A DNA stretch of 64,000 bases, taken from contig OY747713.1 of the NCBI GenBank assembly GCA_963556495.2, positions 248,001 to 312,000 of the forward strand. The letters run 5' to 3'. The notes beneath the pieces were generated by a model. The model saw nothing but the letters and a program-made list of their open reading frames with translations, was not told the origin of the DNA and made no database searches. Positions 12,901 to 25,800 of this stretch are shown here, one piece after another; the first letter of the stretch is position 1, and every line of letters begins with the position of its first letter. Origin of the DNA: Valencia hispanica (Eukaryota > Chordata > Actinopteri > Cyprinodontiformes > Valenciidae). A program made the position numbers and the translations under genes.

Positions 12901-13785
12901 ATTTTGCTGTTCAAATGTTTTACAACCTATAGTAGAAGTGGCCTCTCAGAATTAGGCCATATTCAGGTTAAAAAGGAACCACGTTTTGGATTCTGGTGAA
13001 AAATTCAGAGGCTCCAGCAGATCATGTGCCGTCCAGGCAGCAGCCTATCGCAGCCGGCCTCAGAGCATCTAACGATGGACCGGAGGCGGGGGCAGCGAGG
13101 AGAGGAGAAGAGAGAAGAGGCTGGAGCCTCACTTCCCACAGTCACTAGTCTGAGATGGAATCTACGAACGACCCGAGCAACACTTTTTACACATGCTTCA
13201 AACCCGGTGAAATCTGATCTAGAAGAAACAATTCAGCTCCTGTTTTAGGTCATTTCTCAGAGAGGTTTCAGGAGACTCCGGTCTCAGTCTGTTTCAGGTG
13301 GTAATATCGTTCTGAGATCAAATCCAATCGTCCGGATCCAGGAGATGCGCCACTGAGCGCTGCGTCCTGTTTAACTCAATGAGCTCAGAAGAGGAGATCC
13401 AGCTGAACTTCAGAAACACTCAGAACCAAGACAGAGGGATGACCTGCTGAGAAGTTCAGGTTTAGCCCGGAATGATCCGGGTCGGCGCTGCGCGGTGCTG
13501 TGCGTAAAATCCGCTGCAGACCAGAGAGGAAGTGAACTAATTATGATCAAACCCTCATTTCAATATCTACGGTGAGCTGGATGGACTGCAGCCAATCACC
13601 CACCGAAGGGCAGTTGCAGTCGTAAAAAGCTTGATCCCCCCTCCATCATAATTACACTGACATGCGCAATCTGCACATCAGCAGCATCCCCGGAACACGC
13701 AGCGTATTTCACCGACTCCACTGTTCATGAAGGCTGCCAGTCTCAACTCGTAGATGATTCGGCAGGAGGCGGCGAACAGCTCAGC
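12901..13785 (+). promoter_or_regulatory. Presumed promoter and 5' UTR region of sall4
   Basis: This GC-richer stretch directly precedes the sall4 initiation codon and contains many CpG steps around 13040-13130, 13450-13510 and 13680-13780. No TATA box is placed convincingly and the transcription start cannot be read from the bases. The role is inferred from position. Confidence 0.4.
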
Positions 13786-13894
13786 ATGTCCCGCCGAAAG
13801 CAAGCCAAGCCGCAGCAGCTCCGCTCAGAGAAGGAGGAGGAGGAGGGGGAGGAGGAGGAGGTGGCCAGCGGGAGCGCAGCACGCTGCAGGAGGG
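13786..13894 (+). CDS. sall4: sall4 exon 1
   Basis: The ATG at 13786 starts [12 protein letters not shown], which fixes the start because this motif is at the extreme N-terminus in all SALL proteins. A Glu-rich run follows, encoded by GAG repeats at about 13829-13860. The donor is GG|GTAGGT at 13895. The exon ends one base into a codon, which fits the acceptor of exon 2. Confidence 0.88.
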
Positions 13895-16800
13895 GTAGGT
13901 GTCCGGGCGGCTGCGGGGCAGGAGGTCAGGCTTTCATGTAAAATGCTTCTACTGCAAAGACGTCAGAATAATCCTATTACATCTGTCATGTTTTGGGTTT
14001 CGTTTTAAAGTTTAAAGCTTTCCCTAAAGAAACTTTATTTATTTAATTAACTCACAAAGTTCACATTCATTTACGAGATTTATTTGCTAATAACATGTTA
14101 TTTCAAAAATGAAAGAATAATCAAACTTTTAGTTCTAACCCTATTTTTATTTCATTTTTTTCTTTTTTGTATTTTGTGGAAAGATTTACAGCTTTAAAAT
14201 ACTCATCAAGGTAGACCTTTTTTTAATAATCAGGGTTTTTTTAAATGTTTAATTTTAGTTATACAAGCTGAATAATAAAATATGCTCTCAAACAAAAGGC
14301 CTAATAAGATTTAATTAAATGTGACCTAATTTGAACTGTCTATTTACATTAAGAGACAGCTTAATTAGCCCAAAAAATCCCAATTTTTTTTTTAAATCAT
14401 GTTTTTATTTGAGTTGTTTCAGCGAGGCCTCAACGTCTTCTTATGTAAAGCCTGGATCTTCTTTTAAACTTTTGATTTGAGCACAAATTCACCAAGATCA
14501 CATATTTAACCTGCTGCTTTAAAATATGTTGTTATTATGAAATCGTTTCATACACAAAAATATTCAGAAGTAATTATGAGAAAGGATGCCTATAAAGTTC
14601 ATTCAGATGTCAGTCAGCTTCGTTTAGTTGATGAATTATTTACTTTTATAATCATTAGATTACTAATTTCAATTTACTCCCTCATGTAGAAGGATCAGAG
14701 GTTAGTTTTGTAATTTATTGACCATAATACCAGATTTTTCAGGGTCCTCCAAAATCCTTTCAAACATCTTTATTTGTGGGAGGAGCAGGGCCTCCGTACG
14801 CGGGGGGCCTCCATTCAGCCCTGCAGGATGGAAGGGGGGCTGAGCCGCTCTGCGATGAGCTTTGAATGAGCCCGCTGACTTAACCTTTGTCAGCCTCACC
14901 CTGAGAAGGACAAGTGGTTTGTGTCGGGATCAAAATACAATTAGTGCATGTGAAGCGTGGCACTGTGAAGTCCAGGAGTTACACGCCGAGCTCAGAGTCT
15001 GTCTGTCGGCCGCTTCATGTCCTTTTCTCGTCTCTCGATTACAAAAAGAAGAAGAAAAGCAAACCAGAAATCTGACTGGCTGAAGCGGTTTTCTATAAAT
15101 TCCTGTTATATTTGGAAACAAAATCCAACATGATCTTTTCATTGGTTTCCCTGGAAGAAAATTCCAAACAGTGGAGAGAAAATCCGGAGCTGAAACGTTG
15201 AAAGTTTTTGGACCACCCAGACTCCAGCACTCTGATTATTTCCCTCGGATGAATTTAACTTTTAACAAGACGTCGCAGCGCAGCTCTGCTATGAAAACAG
15301 ATGAAATCTGTGATTTTTAACCTTTTTTACTTCAATTTAAACTCAGTTTGTGTTGCTCTGACTAAACAGCGCAACTAAACGTTACATTTTATATCAACAC
15401 AATTGGATTAAATCACTTTAAATGAATTTGTGTCTTAAAGGCACATTTTTTAAATCTCATGATCCGTTCTAGAAGGAAAAATAAAAATCTTCCAAAGCAT
15501 TTCAGGATTAAAGAAACTACACATCTTATCACATTTTTTCCTTTCTTTTCTTAACCCTTATTTTAAAGTTACAGAACATAAAGAAAGGATCTACAGCTCA
15601 TCATTCTATCTGCTCTTAGAGCCTGTTTCCTAATGCAGAAAAGCCTGATGACAAAATGAGACAAAGATGTTAACATGAAAAGAGCAGATCCGCAGGATTC
15701 TAGATTTGGATTTCTGAGGAGCTATTCTCTATTTTATTTTAAGCTGAGGTGGCAGTGAGCTTTCTGCTGTCTAAAGAAGTAAAACATTTAAATTATGTGA
15801 TATTTACAGATTCAGGTCAGCAACCCCGGCAAATAAAAATGACTCCTAAATGATCCAGGTTCTGAAAGCAAGATGAAGTGTCGTTTTGGATCAGTAAAAT
15901 CTTTCTAAAAAAAAGCTTAAATCTGCAGCTTTATTGATATGATCTGAACATTTGTCCAAACTGCACATTGAGTTATGTAAATGCACAGAGAATCAATCCA
16001 GAGCTTGAATTTTCATTGTTTCTGAATGCACGATTGGGATGTCAACTAACTCCATTGATTATTTGGGGGGTGAATATTAACATGAAGGACTCAAAAACCT
16101 TTATTATCACTTCTAAGCTGTTATTATGAGCTCCTGCTTATTTAGCAGCAAAAAATCTAAATAAGCAGTTTTTACTTTCGCTGTGTGCATGTGCTCTGTA
16201 GACAGGTCCAGTGTAGCGCTGAGATTATTAGAACAATTATTATAATTATATAGATTTAATGAAGTTTTGAAAACATTATTTTATTATTTTTACAGTTTAG
16301 TTTAAATCTTTAATTTCCAAATTCTATTCGTCATCCCGTTTTAATAAAATATAAATTCTATATCTCTGAAAATAAATGTGTGTTTTCCACACTATAATAA
16401 ACAGTAGATAGAGATACTTTTCTACCTAAAGGATGCAGAATTAAGTGGCATTAAAAGGTTTGAAATAATAATCAATCAAGAGAAAACTGTTGCTCCAAAA
16501 ATTTTGAAAAGAAAACAGGAAGGTTTTCACTTTTTGGATCAAATAAATATGAGTTTTCCACAATGCTGAATGTAAGCTTGGAAAACATTTTTCACACTCT
16601 GCATCTCAATGAGTGGATTCGAGTTTAAAAGTGGATAATAAACTCATAACCTAACTTATATAATCAGGTCCTGTGAAGGACCTAGACCTAATTATATAAT
16701 TAGGTCAAATGTATCGATCTATGTATGCTTATTTATTGGGGACACATGCAGAATTTAATTGTGCAATGTATGTGCTCATCTTTAACTGGTGTGAGCTTTA

Positions 16801-19800
16801 ACAGAGTCCTGCTTGGTCTGGACTGGGCAGCTATAAAAATGTTTGAATAAGCAGTTTTATCTCTCTGTTAATCAAAGCTGTAAATTAGAAAGCAAAAAAT
16901 TAAAAATCTATAATTTAAACAGGCATCACAGTCTTTCCTATCTAAACAAAAAAAACACTTGATATTCCTCTTATCTTTTTTCAGTAAATCTGGTTCCAAA
17001 AATTCAGTTCAGGAAATCTTTTAATCCCCCCAAAATATTTTCTGTTTGATATTTCTTCACACTGTTGCATTATTCTCAGAAGCTCTATATATGAGTCCAG
17101 TTTGCATGGAAACATTCAGGGCGTCAGAATCTATTTATGCTAATAAACATCATAGAAAGATACAGATATAAATATGCTGTAGATTTTTTTTATCCATGAT
17201 CCTTTAGCACGTAACAATTAAAAGTCAGATGATGTTGTGAGTGTATAAAGTATAAAGTACAAATAAAGATGTGTTAGGAAAATATGAAGATCCTCCTGCT
17301 TTCAGTATCCAGCATCCTGAACTTCTAGCAGCCTACATGCTGAGTCCATCCATGGTTTTCAAAAAAAAATGTGGAAAACCTTTAGTTTCTGTGCAGTTGG
17401 TCTAAGATCTGGACCAGGACTGGGTCTGATTAGGTTTTCTGACTCCAGTCATCTCCAACAATCTTTCTCTGAAACCATTCAGACCAGCTGATTTTCCTGA
17501 CCACTTGATGTGTTTGTCTATTATGTCTGTCTCAAACTGTAGTGACTTTTCTTTTAGCGTCAACTCATAACAATGTCATATTAAGGCATTTTACAAGAAA
17601 AGTAATTTCAATTCAGTCATCCAAACATTCCAATCAGTTTAAAGTTTTCTATCTAAGGAATCCCAGCAGGTTGCATCGAGTCGTTGACTTGAGGTTGTGT
17701 CCCGTTGATTTAGACTCCAACCTCAGCAATCCCTCATACTGAGCAAGCATGTAGCGACAGTGGAGAGGAAAAACTCCCCTTTAACAGGAAGAAACCTCCA
17801 ACAGAACCAGAACCAGAACCAGAGCCAGGCTCAGTAGGAGCGGCCATCTGCCACGACCGTCTGGGGGTTCAAGAAGACAGAGCAGAAACACAGAAAGAAC
17901 AGAAGATCTGATATAAGAGAACTTTCTATGTTACAGAAAGTAAAAAGTTGATAACAGGACACAGTGGATGTTCAGTTACTGGGAGGATCATCCCAGTCGA
18001 TGCCCCCCGTCCAACAGGGCATTGCAGCCAAGCAGGATACCAGACCAGGTATATCTTCTATGGAGAGAAAAACACTGAGAGAAAACAAAGTTAACAGTCG
18101 AAATAACAGAATGTACTGTAATACAACTGGAGAGTAGTAGGAGAGAAAAGTAGCAGAGTCAAGAAAAGTGGTAAGTCTGTCCTCCAGCAGTCTAAGCCTA
18201 TAGCAGCATAACTACAGAGATAGCTCAGGATGACCTAAGCCACTCTAACTATAAGCTTTATCAAAAAGGAAAGTTTTAAGCCTGGCCTTAAAAGTAAACA
18301 GAGTGTCTGCCTCACGGACTAAAGCTGGGAGCTGGTTCCACAGGAGAGGAGCCTGATAACTAAAAGATCTGCCTCCCATTCTACTTTTAGAGATCCTAGG
18401 AATTACAAGTAAACCTGCAGTCTGAGAGCAAAGTGCTCTGTTAGGAACATATGGACCAATCAGATCTCTGATGTATGATGGAGCTGATTATTATGGGGTT
18501 TATATGGAAGAAGGAGGATCTTAGATTCTATTCTGGATTTAACAGGGAGCCAATGAAGGGAAGCTAAAACAGGAGAAATGTGATCTCTCTTTTTAATATT
18601 CATCAGAACTCTTGCTGCCGCATTTTGGATCAACTGAAGGCTTTTAATGGCATTTTGTTGACTTCCTGATAGTAAAGAATTACAGTAGTCCAGCCTTGAG
18701 GTAACAAATGCATGGACTAGTTTCTCAGCATCACTCCTGGACAGGATTTTCTAATTTTAGCAATATTCCTGAGGTGAAAGAAAGAAATCCTAGAAACCTG
18801 TTTAATATGGGATCTAAATGTCAAATCTTGGTCAAAAATAACTCAGAGGTTCTTTACGTTATTACTGGGGGCCAATTTAATGCCATCCAGATGAAGTGAT
18901 TGACTAATCAGTTTCTGTTTAAGAACTTCTGGTCCAAAGACAGCAACTTCTGTCTTGTCAGAATTTAAAAGCAAAAAGTTTAGATTCATCCATGTTTTTA
19001 TGTCTTCCAGACATGCCTGTAATCTACCTAACTGACTGGGTTCATCAGGATTTATGGATAAATATAGTTGTGTATCATCGGAATACATTTATTTATGTTG
19101 AAATTTATCCATTGCTGTCTAATGATTTCTAACTATTTAAAGCATATATATATATATATATATATACATGTAAAGAATTGGTCCAAGCACAGAAGCCTGT
19201 GGAACTCCACAAGTAACCCTTGAGAGTGAAGAAGATTTATCATTTAGATGAACAAACTGGAATCTATCAGACAAATCTGATTTAAACCAGCCTAGTGCTG
19301 TTCCTTTGATCCCTGCAACATGTTCAAGCCTTTCTAAGAGATTATTATGATCGACTGTGTCAAAAGCGGCACTGAGATCTAACAAAACCAGAACAGAAAC
19401 AAGTCCATTATCTGAGGCCATGAGAATATCATTAGTAACCTTCACCAGTGCTGTTTCAAATGACAAATGATTTATTTGAAAAGTTTCAGTCTGGTTTTAA
19501 GTTGGCACGCAGCACTGAATCAGCTTTACTTTGAGTTTTTAATGATATTTTCTTAGCCACTTATTCAGGTGATTGTGTAATCCTGGTTCTGCTAGACCTG
19601 ACTGCTGCATTCAACACGGTGGATCATACCACCCTTTTATCGCGTCTGGAAAAGCTTGTAGGGGTGCAAGGCTCTGCGTCGGACTGGTTTAGGTCTTATC
19701 TCACTGACAGGTCACTTTATGTAGCCCTGCAAGGTTTTACATCACATCTTTCCCCTCTTTTATGTGGGGTTCCGCAGGGTTTGGTTTTAGGTCCTCTTTT

Positions 19801-22800
19801 ATTTTCTTTATACTTGCTTCCACTTGGTGGGATTTTGAGAAAACATGGATGCTTACTCCATTGTTATGCAGACGATACCCAGGTGTATAATCCCTTTAAA
19901 CGAGGCCAATCTTGTAACCTGGAACGTCTCCAGGAATGTTTGGTTGAGGTCAGGGATTGGATGTCCTCCAATTACCTTCTTTTGAATGATGAAAAAACAG
20001 AGGTTATGGTGTTTGGTCCAAGTAATCTGAGTGGGCCGTGTCTAGCTGATCTTGGTCCACTAGCCTCACACCTTAAATCCAGTAGTTACTGATTAAGGGG
20101 TGAAAGTGGACAGTGGCCTAACTTTTGATAGGCAGACTAGTGCGGTGGTGCAGTCAGGCTTTTATCACTTGAGGAAGATTGCTAAATTAAAGTATATACT
20201 GTCGAAGCAGGATTTTGAAACTGTTATCCATGCGTTTGTGACATCACGCTTGGACAATTGCAATTCACTGTATTTTGGACTTTCTCAGTCAAACATCGGT
20301 CGCCTGCAGTTAGTACAAAATGCGGGAGCACGTCTTTTAACTGGCTCTAGGAAGCATGAGCACATTACATCGGCCTTGATGTCATTGCGCTGGCTGTCTG
20401 TTCATTTTAGAACTCATTTTAAGGTACTTTTGTTTTCAAATCTTTGCACGGCTTAGCCCCATCACTGTCTGAACTACTGAACGTTCATTGTCCTGCTCGG
20501 TCCATGAGGTCAGCTGATCAGCTCTTCCTTGTTGTCCTGAGGACTAAACGGAAACTTAGGGGCGACAGAGCTTTTTCGGTGGCAGGTCCCAGGCTCTGGA
20601 ATCTTTTACCATTACAGGTTAGGCAGGCTCCATCTTTGTTCATTTTTAAATCTCGGCTAAAAACCTATTTGTTTGACCAGGCGTTTAATTCCACATGAGG
20701 GTAGGATACTCGGAATTGTAGATTTTATTATTGTTTCATTTTGCTGTTGATACTGTATCTTGTACGAGAGGTATGACATACATTGTACTGTACTGTGTAA
20801 CTTTGTGGATGGTGGGGTTTTGCTTTTTGTCATGGGAAAGCACTTTCGGCATGTTTTTGTTTTGTAAAGTGCTATATAAATAAAGTTGACTTGACTTGAC
20901 TTTCAGTGCTATGATGAGCTCTAAAACCTGACTGAAACTCTTCAAACAGGTCGTTACTTTTTAGATGGTCACAAACTTGATTAGCAACTATTTTCTCAAG
21001 GATTTTGGATAAGAAAGGAAGGTTAGATATAGGTCTGTAATTAACTAAGTCATCTTAATCGAGGGAAAGTTTCTTAAGTAATGGTTTAATTATAGCAACC
21101 TTAAATTCCTATGGTACATATCCATTTATCAAGGATAGATTCGTCATATCTAAAATTGGGGCCAGAAACCAAATGGAACATTTCTTTAAATAATTTGGTT
21201 AGGATTCTTGTTACCTCTTGACACTTTTGGACCTCTTTTTGATTTCAAATCTCTGTGAATTAGAACAATGCAGGCTGAGGAGTCTTAATTTAGATGAAAC
21301 GGAAAAATAAAAAGGAAAAGAAGTTCTTGACAGATGATATTATAATAAATGATGAGGTTTTCCTTTTCTCACCAGGAGCTACTGGTCCAGCTGTGGAGGT
21401 CGGAGGAGGATGCAGTGAGAAAACACATATCTGTGCCAAATGTTGTGCTCAGTTCTTCACTTGGACTGAACTGAACAAGCATCAGGGAGTCTGCACCAAG
21501 GATCCCATGGTGCTCATCGTGAAGGACAATCTTCATGAGGAGTCTCCATGCGAGCCCTCTCCGGCTCCTAGCGTAGTGTTCAGCGACTCCTCTGCAGCTG
21601 AGTCCAGAGGTGCCACCATCGAGCTGACCAATGACAATGATAGCTTGGGCAGTTTAGAAGAAGGGAGGAATTGGGATGAAGGTATGGAGCTGGAGGCTTC
21701 ACCACAAATGACTTTCAGCCCCCCACCTCCAGACTCAGCTGAGTCCACGTCCTCCCAGACGTCTGTGGCCGGTAGTTACAGAATGCCGAGCACCAACGTT
21801 ACGCTGGAGATCCTCCACAGCACCAGGGTGGCTGTGGCCCAGTTCTCCCAGGGGATCAAAGGCAACTGTCTGGGTGGGAAGGCAGCTTCAGCAGCGATCC
21901 CTGTTATCCTGGAGCACCTGCTGGCTCTGCAGCAGCAACAGGTCCACCAGCTGCAGCTCATTGAGCAGATCTGCAGCCAGGTTGCTGTTATGAGCCGGCA
22001 GCCAACACAAACAGCATTAAACCCCGCATCAAGGTCTGTGGCTCTGGCCTCTAACCCAGGAATCATTCCTCCTCCCATCCTGCCTCTGTCAGGAACAATG
22101 CCCTCCTCCATTAATGGACAGGCTGCTGTGTCTTTACCATATGTGCTTGAAAAGCCACAAAGTCTCCCTTCACAAACTTTTTATGGGCAGTCCACATTTA
22201 CCGCTGCGTCACCAGAAAGCTCCGCCTCAGCCCTCTGCAGCAGCAGCAGCAGCAGCAGCAGTATCTCCACGCTGCTGCCTCCCTTTACCAGCTCAAACAG
22301 CATTAGCAGCTCACAGAAGCTGAGCTCCTCTATTTCACTGCCCCTAACACAGGCTGGCCTCCTCAGCTCTTCCTCCAATCTACCATTTCTACCTCAGAGC
22401 CCCCCAAGTGGCGTCATTTTCCCTAATCCCCTGGCCAGCATTGCTGCTACAGCCAATGCACTCGACCCTCTCGCGGCCCTGATGAAGCAGCGGAAAGGCA
22501 AACTTCCCAACATGTCTCTGTTTGAAACAAAGCCCAGCCCAGAAGAGCCCTTCTTTAAGCATAAATGTCGTTTCTGTGCCAAGGTGTTTGGCAGTGACAG
22601 CGCTCTGCAGATCCACCTGCGCTCCCATACGGGGGAGAGGCCCTTCAAATGCAACATTTGTGGCAACCGCTTCTCCACCAAGGGAAACCTAAAGGTACAC
22701 TTCCAGAGGCATAAAGACAAGTATCCTCATGTCCAGATGAACCCCTTCCCTGTGCCAGAGTATCTGGACAATGTGCCAACACGTTCTGGGATTCCCTATG

Positions 22801-25800
22801 GTATGTCTGTCCCTCCAGAAAAACCTGTCTCTTCATGGTTAGACAGCAAGCCGGTTGTAGCAACCCTTTCTACCACTGTAGCTCTCCCACTTTCCTCCAC
22901 TGTTCCCAGATGTAGAGGCTCTAATGACCCAGTAAATGTAACCACATCAGTTAAGTCTTCCTACCAGGCAGCTCTTTGTGAATGTGTGTCTGATCCACCA
23001 AACCACCAAAGCAGAGAAGATGGTTTCTCTTATGTTTCACAGACTGAAACATCCAAAATACTGAAAACAGATGAGGCCCAGTTGCCTCAAAGATGCACCC
23101 TGTCCCTGAGACTTGACCCTGTAAGTGAGACACCCAGCCAGGCAACAACACCAGAACCCAACACGTCAGCATCCCCGGCCTGTAGCTCTCCACCTGTCCT
23201 ACAACTCTCAGATTCTCTGCAAACATCTGAAACCTCGAAGCTTCAGCAGCTGGTTGAGAACATCGACAAAAAGATCACCGACCACAACATGTGCGTCTTG
23301 TGCAACCGTGTCCTCAGCTGTCAGAGCGCGCTCAGGATGCACTACCGCGTCCACACAGGTGAGAGGCCCTTCAAGTGCAAAGTGTGCGGTCGGGCTTTCA
23401 CCACCAAAGGGAACCTGAAGACCCATGTTGCCGTCCACAGAGAAAACCCTCCAGTTCAGGTTGAGCACTCATGCCCAATCTGTCAGAAGAAGTTCACCAA
23501 TGCTGTGGCTCTACAGCAGCACATACGTCTGCACATGGTGGGCCAGATATCTGACTCGACAGTGATGGACAGAGTGCAGGAGGTGGACAACTACGAGAGA
23601 CTTAGCAGTAATGGCAAAAAGCTCACGGATGACATCTCTATGGAGTATGAAGAAGAGGAAGAGGAGGTAGAAAACATAGAGGATAATGTGTATCCAACTA
23701 AACCCTTCATTTCAGACTGCAGGTCTCCTCCAAAGTCTGTACCGTCAGGTGTAGCAGTTCTGCAGGACCAAATAACGATGATTGACACCTCAATGGGTTT
23801 GAAACACTTCTTCACTGCAAAATCACTTTTAGATGGAATCAAAGACAGCAGCCTGCTCAACGTTGATGGTGTATTATCAGAGAAAACTGTGGAGAACAGC
23901 CCACATGTGTCCGAATACTCCTCTTCTCCTCATGCATCAACATCTCCTCCTCAAAGTGTCTCTGAAGGCCTGGCAGTTAAACCCCTGACAGCGGAGACGA
24001 ACAAGTCAGAAACCCAAGAGCTTCTGGCTGCTTCAGTGAAGAGAGAGCTGTCACAGTCTCCAACATCAGCACCAGCATCTGCACAAGATCCAAGCAGACC
24101 CTGTGTGAAAGAGGAAAGTCCTTACAGCGTGTCATTCCAGCTGAGCCGAGACAGAGGTAAAACTAAAGCTTGATGTCTTTGCTTATATAAGAAACCTGAA
24201 ATGCTGCGTGTCTCTTCACACTGTTCGTGCTTTGCTTTCATCTGCAGATCAGAGCATCTCCAGCCTGATCACCTGCTCTTCATCCAGCTCCATGAAAGCT
24301 GAAGAGACCGGGCAGGATCAGCTGAAGGGCATGATGGACATCCAGCAGCCACCTCTATTCAGCATGCACATGTCTGCAGCTTACCCGACCCCCAGTAGCC
24401 CTGGCTTGAGCTCTCAGCTTGGTCCCGCACCTCCCAGACGAACACCGAAACAGCACAACTGCAACACCTGCGGGAAAAACTTCTCATCGGCCAGCGCCCT
24501 GCAGATCCATGAACGGACGCACACCGGAGAGAAGCCATTTGTCTGCTCCATCTGCGGGAGAGCATTCACCACGAAGGGCAACCTGAAGGTACACAGAGAT
24601 GGCATCCTGTCCCATCACAAAGTGAGCTAATTCTGTTGGACCTTTATAATGTCCAGCAATATCATTACTGTAACTGATGGAAAACAAAGCACTCTCAGCA
24701 TATTTTGGTTCTCTAGGTCGTCCAGGAAAAACTGTTGGATTTGAATAAAACAAAATATAAATTTTCAGGATAAATTGTTAAATATAATTTTACCCTAGCG
24801 TTTTCTTTTATTCTTATTTTTTGTTTCCCCTTTTGTTTCATAATATGTTTTCCTATTTTGTCCCCTTTTTCCTTCTGACTTTTGCTCTGAACCAATCAGA
24901 TCAAATCAAATCAAATCAAACTTTATTTATAAAGCGCTTTTCATACAAGTTGCATCACAAATGAATTTTGTAGTAGTTGTAAACCTGATATACTCTTTTT
25001 GGGAAGACTAGAAAGCAGGGCATTACAGTAATCAATTCTACTGGAGATAAAAGCATGCATCAGTGTCTCCGTATTGGCCCGAGAGAGAATGGGGCGGACT
25101 CTGGCGATGTTCTTTAGTTGATAAAAACCTATTTTAGTGATATTTTTTTTGTGAGGAATAAAAGTCAGCTCAGAGTCAAAAATCACGCCCAGGTTCTTCA
25201 CTTGTAAAGAGGGATTAAAAGACAGTAATTGTAGTTTTGGTAAAAGTTTCTCTCTCTGAGCCTCAGGACCGATGACTAAAACTTCAGTTTTGTCCTGGTT
25301 GAGCTGGAGAAAGTTTTCTGCCATCCAGGATTTAATGTCTAAAATGCAGTTAAAAAGTGCTTGCACTGGCCATGTGTCATCGGGTGAGATGGAGATGTAC
25401 AGCTGTGTATCATCAGCATAACTGTGAAAGTTAACTCCATGTCTCCTGATGACGCTGCCAAGAGGGAGCATATACAGGTTAAAAAGCACTGGGCCTAAAG
25501 TTGAACCCTGGGGCACACCACATGTAATCCTGTGGACCCTAGAAGAGCAGGTATCTAAACTTACCATAAAATTCCTGTCTGTGAGATAGGATGTAAACCA
25601 TTTGTGAACATCACCAGAGAGGCCGATCTGTTTTAAACGGGTTAAAAGAATAGTGTGGTCTACTGTATCAAAGGCAGCGCTTAGATCCAGTAGAACCAAC
25701 ACTGTCACCTTCTGAGCGTCATATTTTATTCTAAAATCATTTAAAATCTTCAGAAGGGCCGTCTCTGTGTTGTGGTTCACCCTAAAACCAGACTGAAATT

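Noticed and set aside
12709..12999. 96-codon open frame as a possible gene upstream of sall4
   Set aside because: Its first part is degenerate Tc1 transposase text and the rest is non-coding.
13024..13248. 74-codon frame in the sall4 upstream region
   Set aside because: Low-complexity Arg/Glu-rich translation of GC-rich DNA without family or splice support.
22389..23860. Several minus-strand frames of 70-110 codons opposite sall4 exon 2
   Set aside because: Shadows of the sall4 coding frame.
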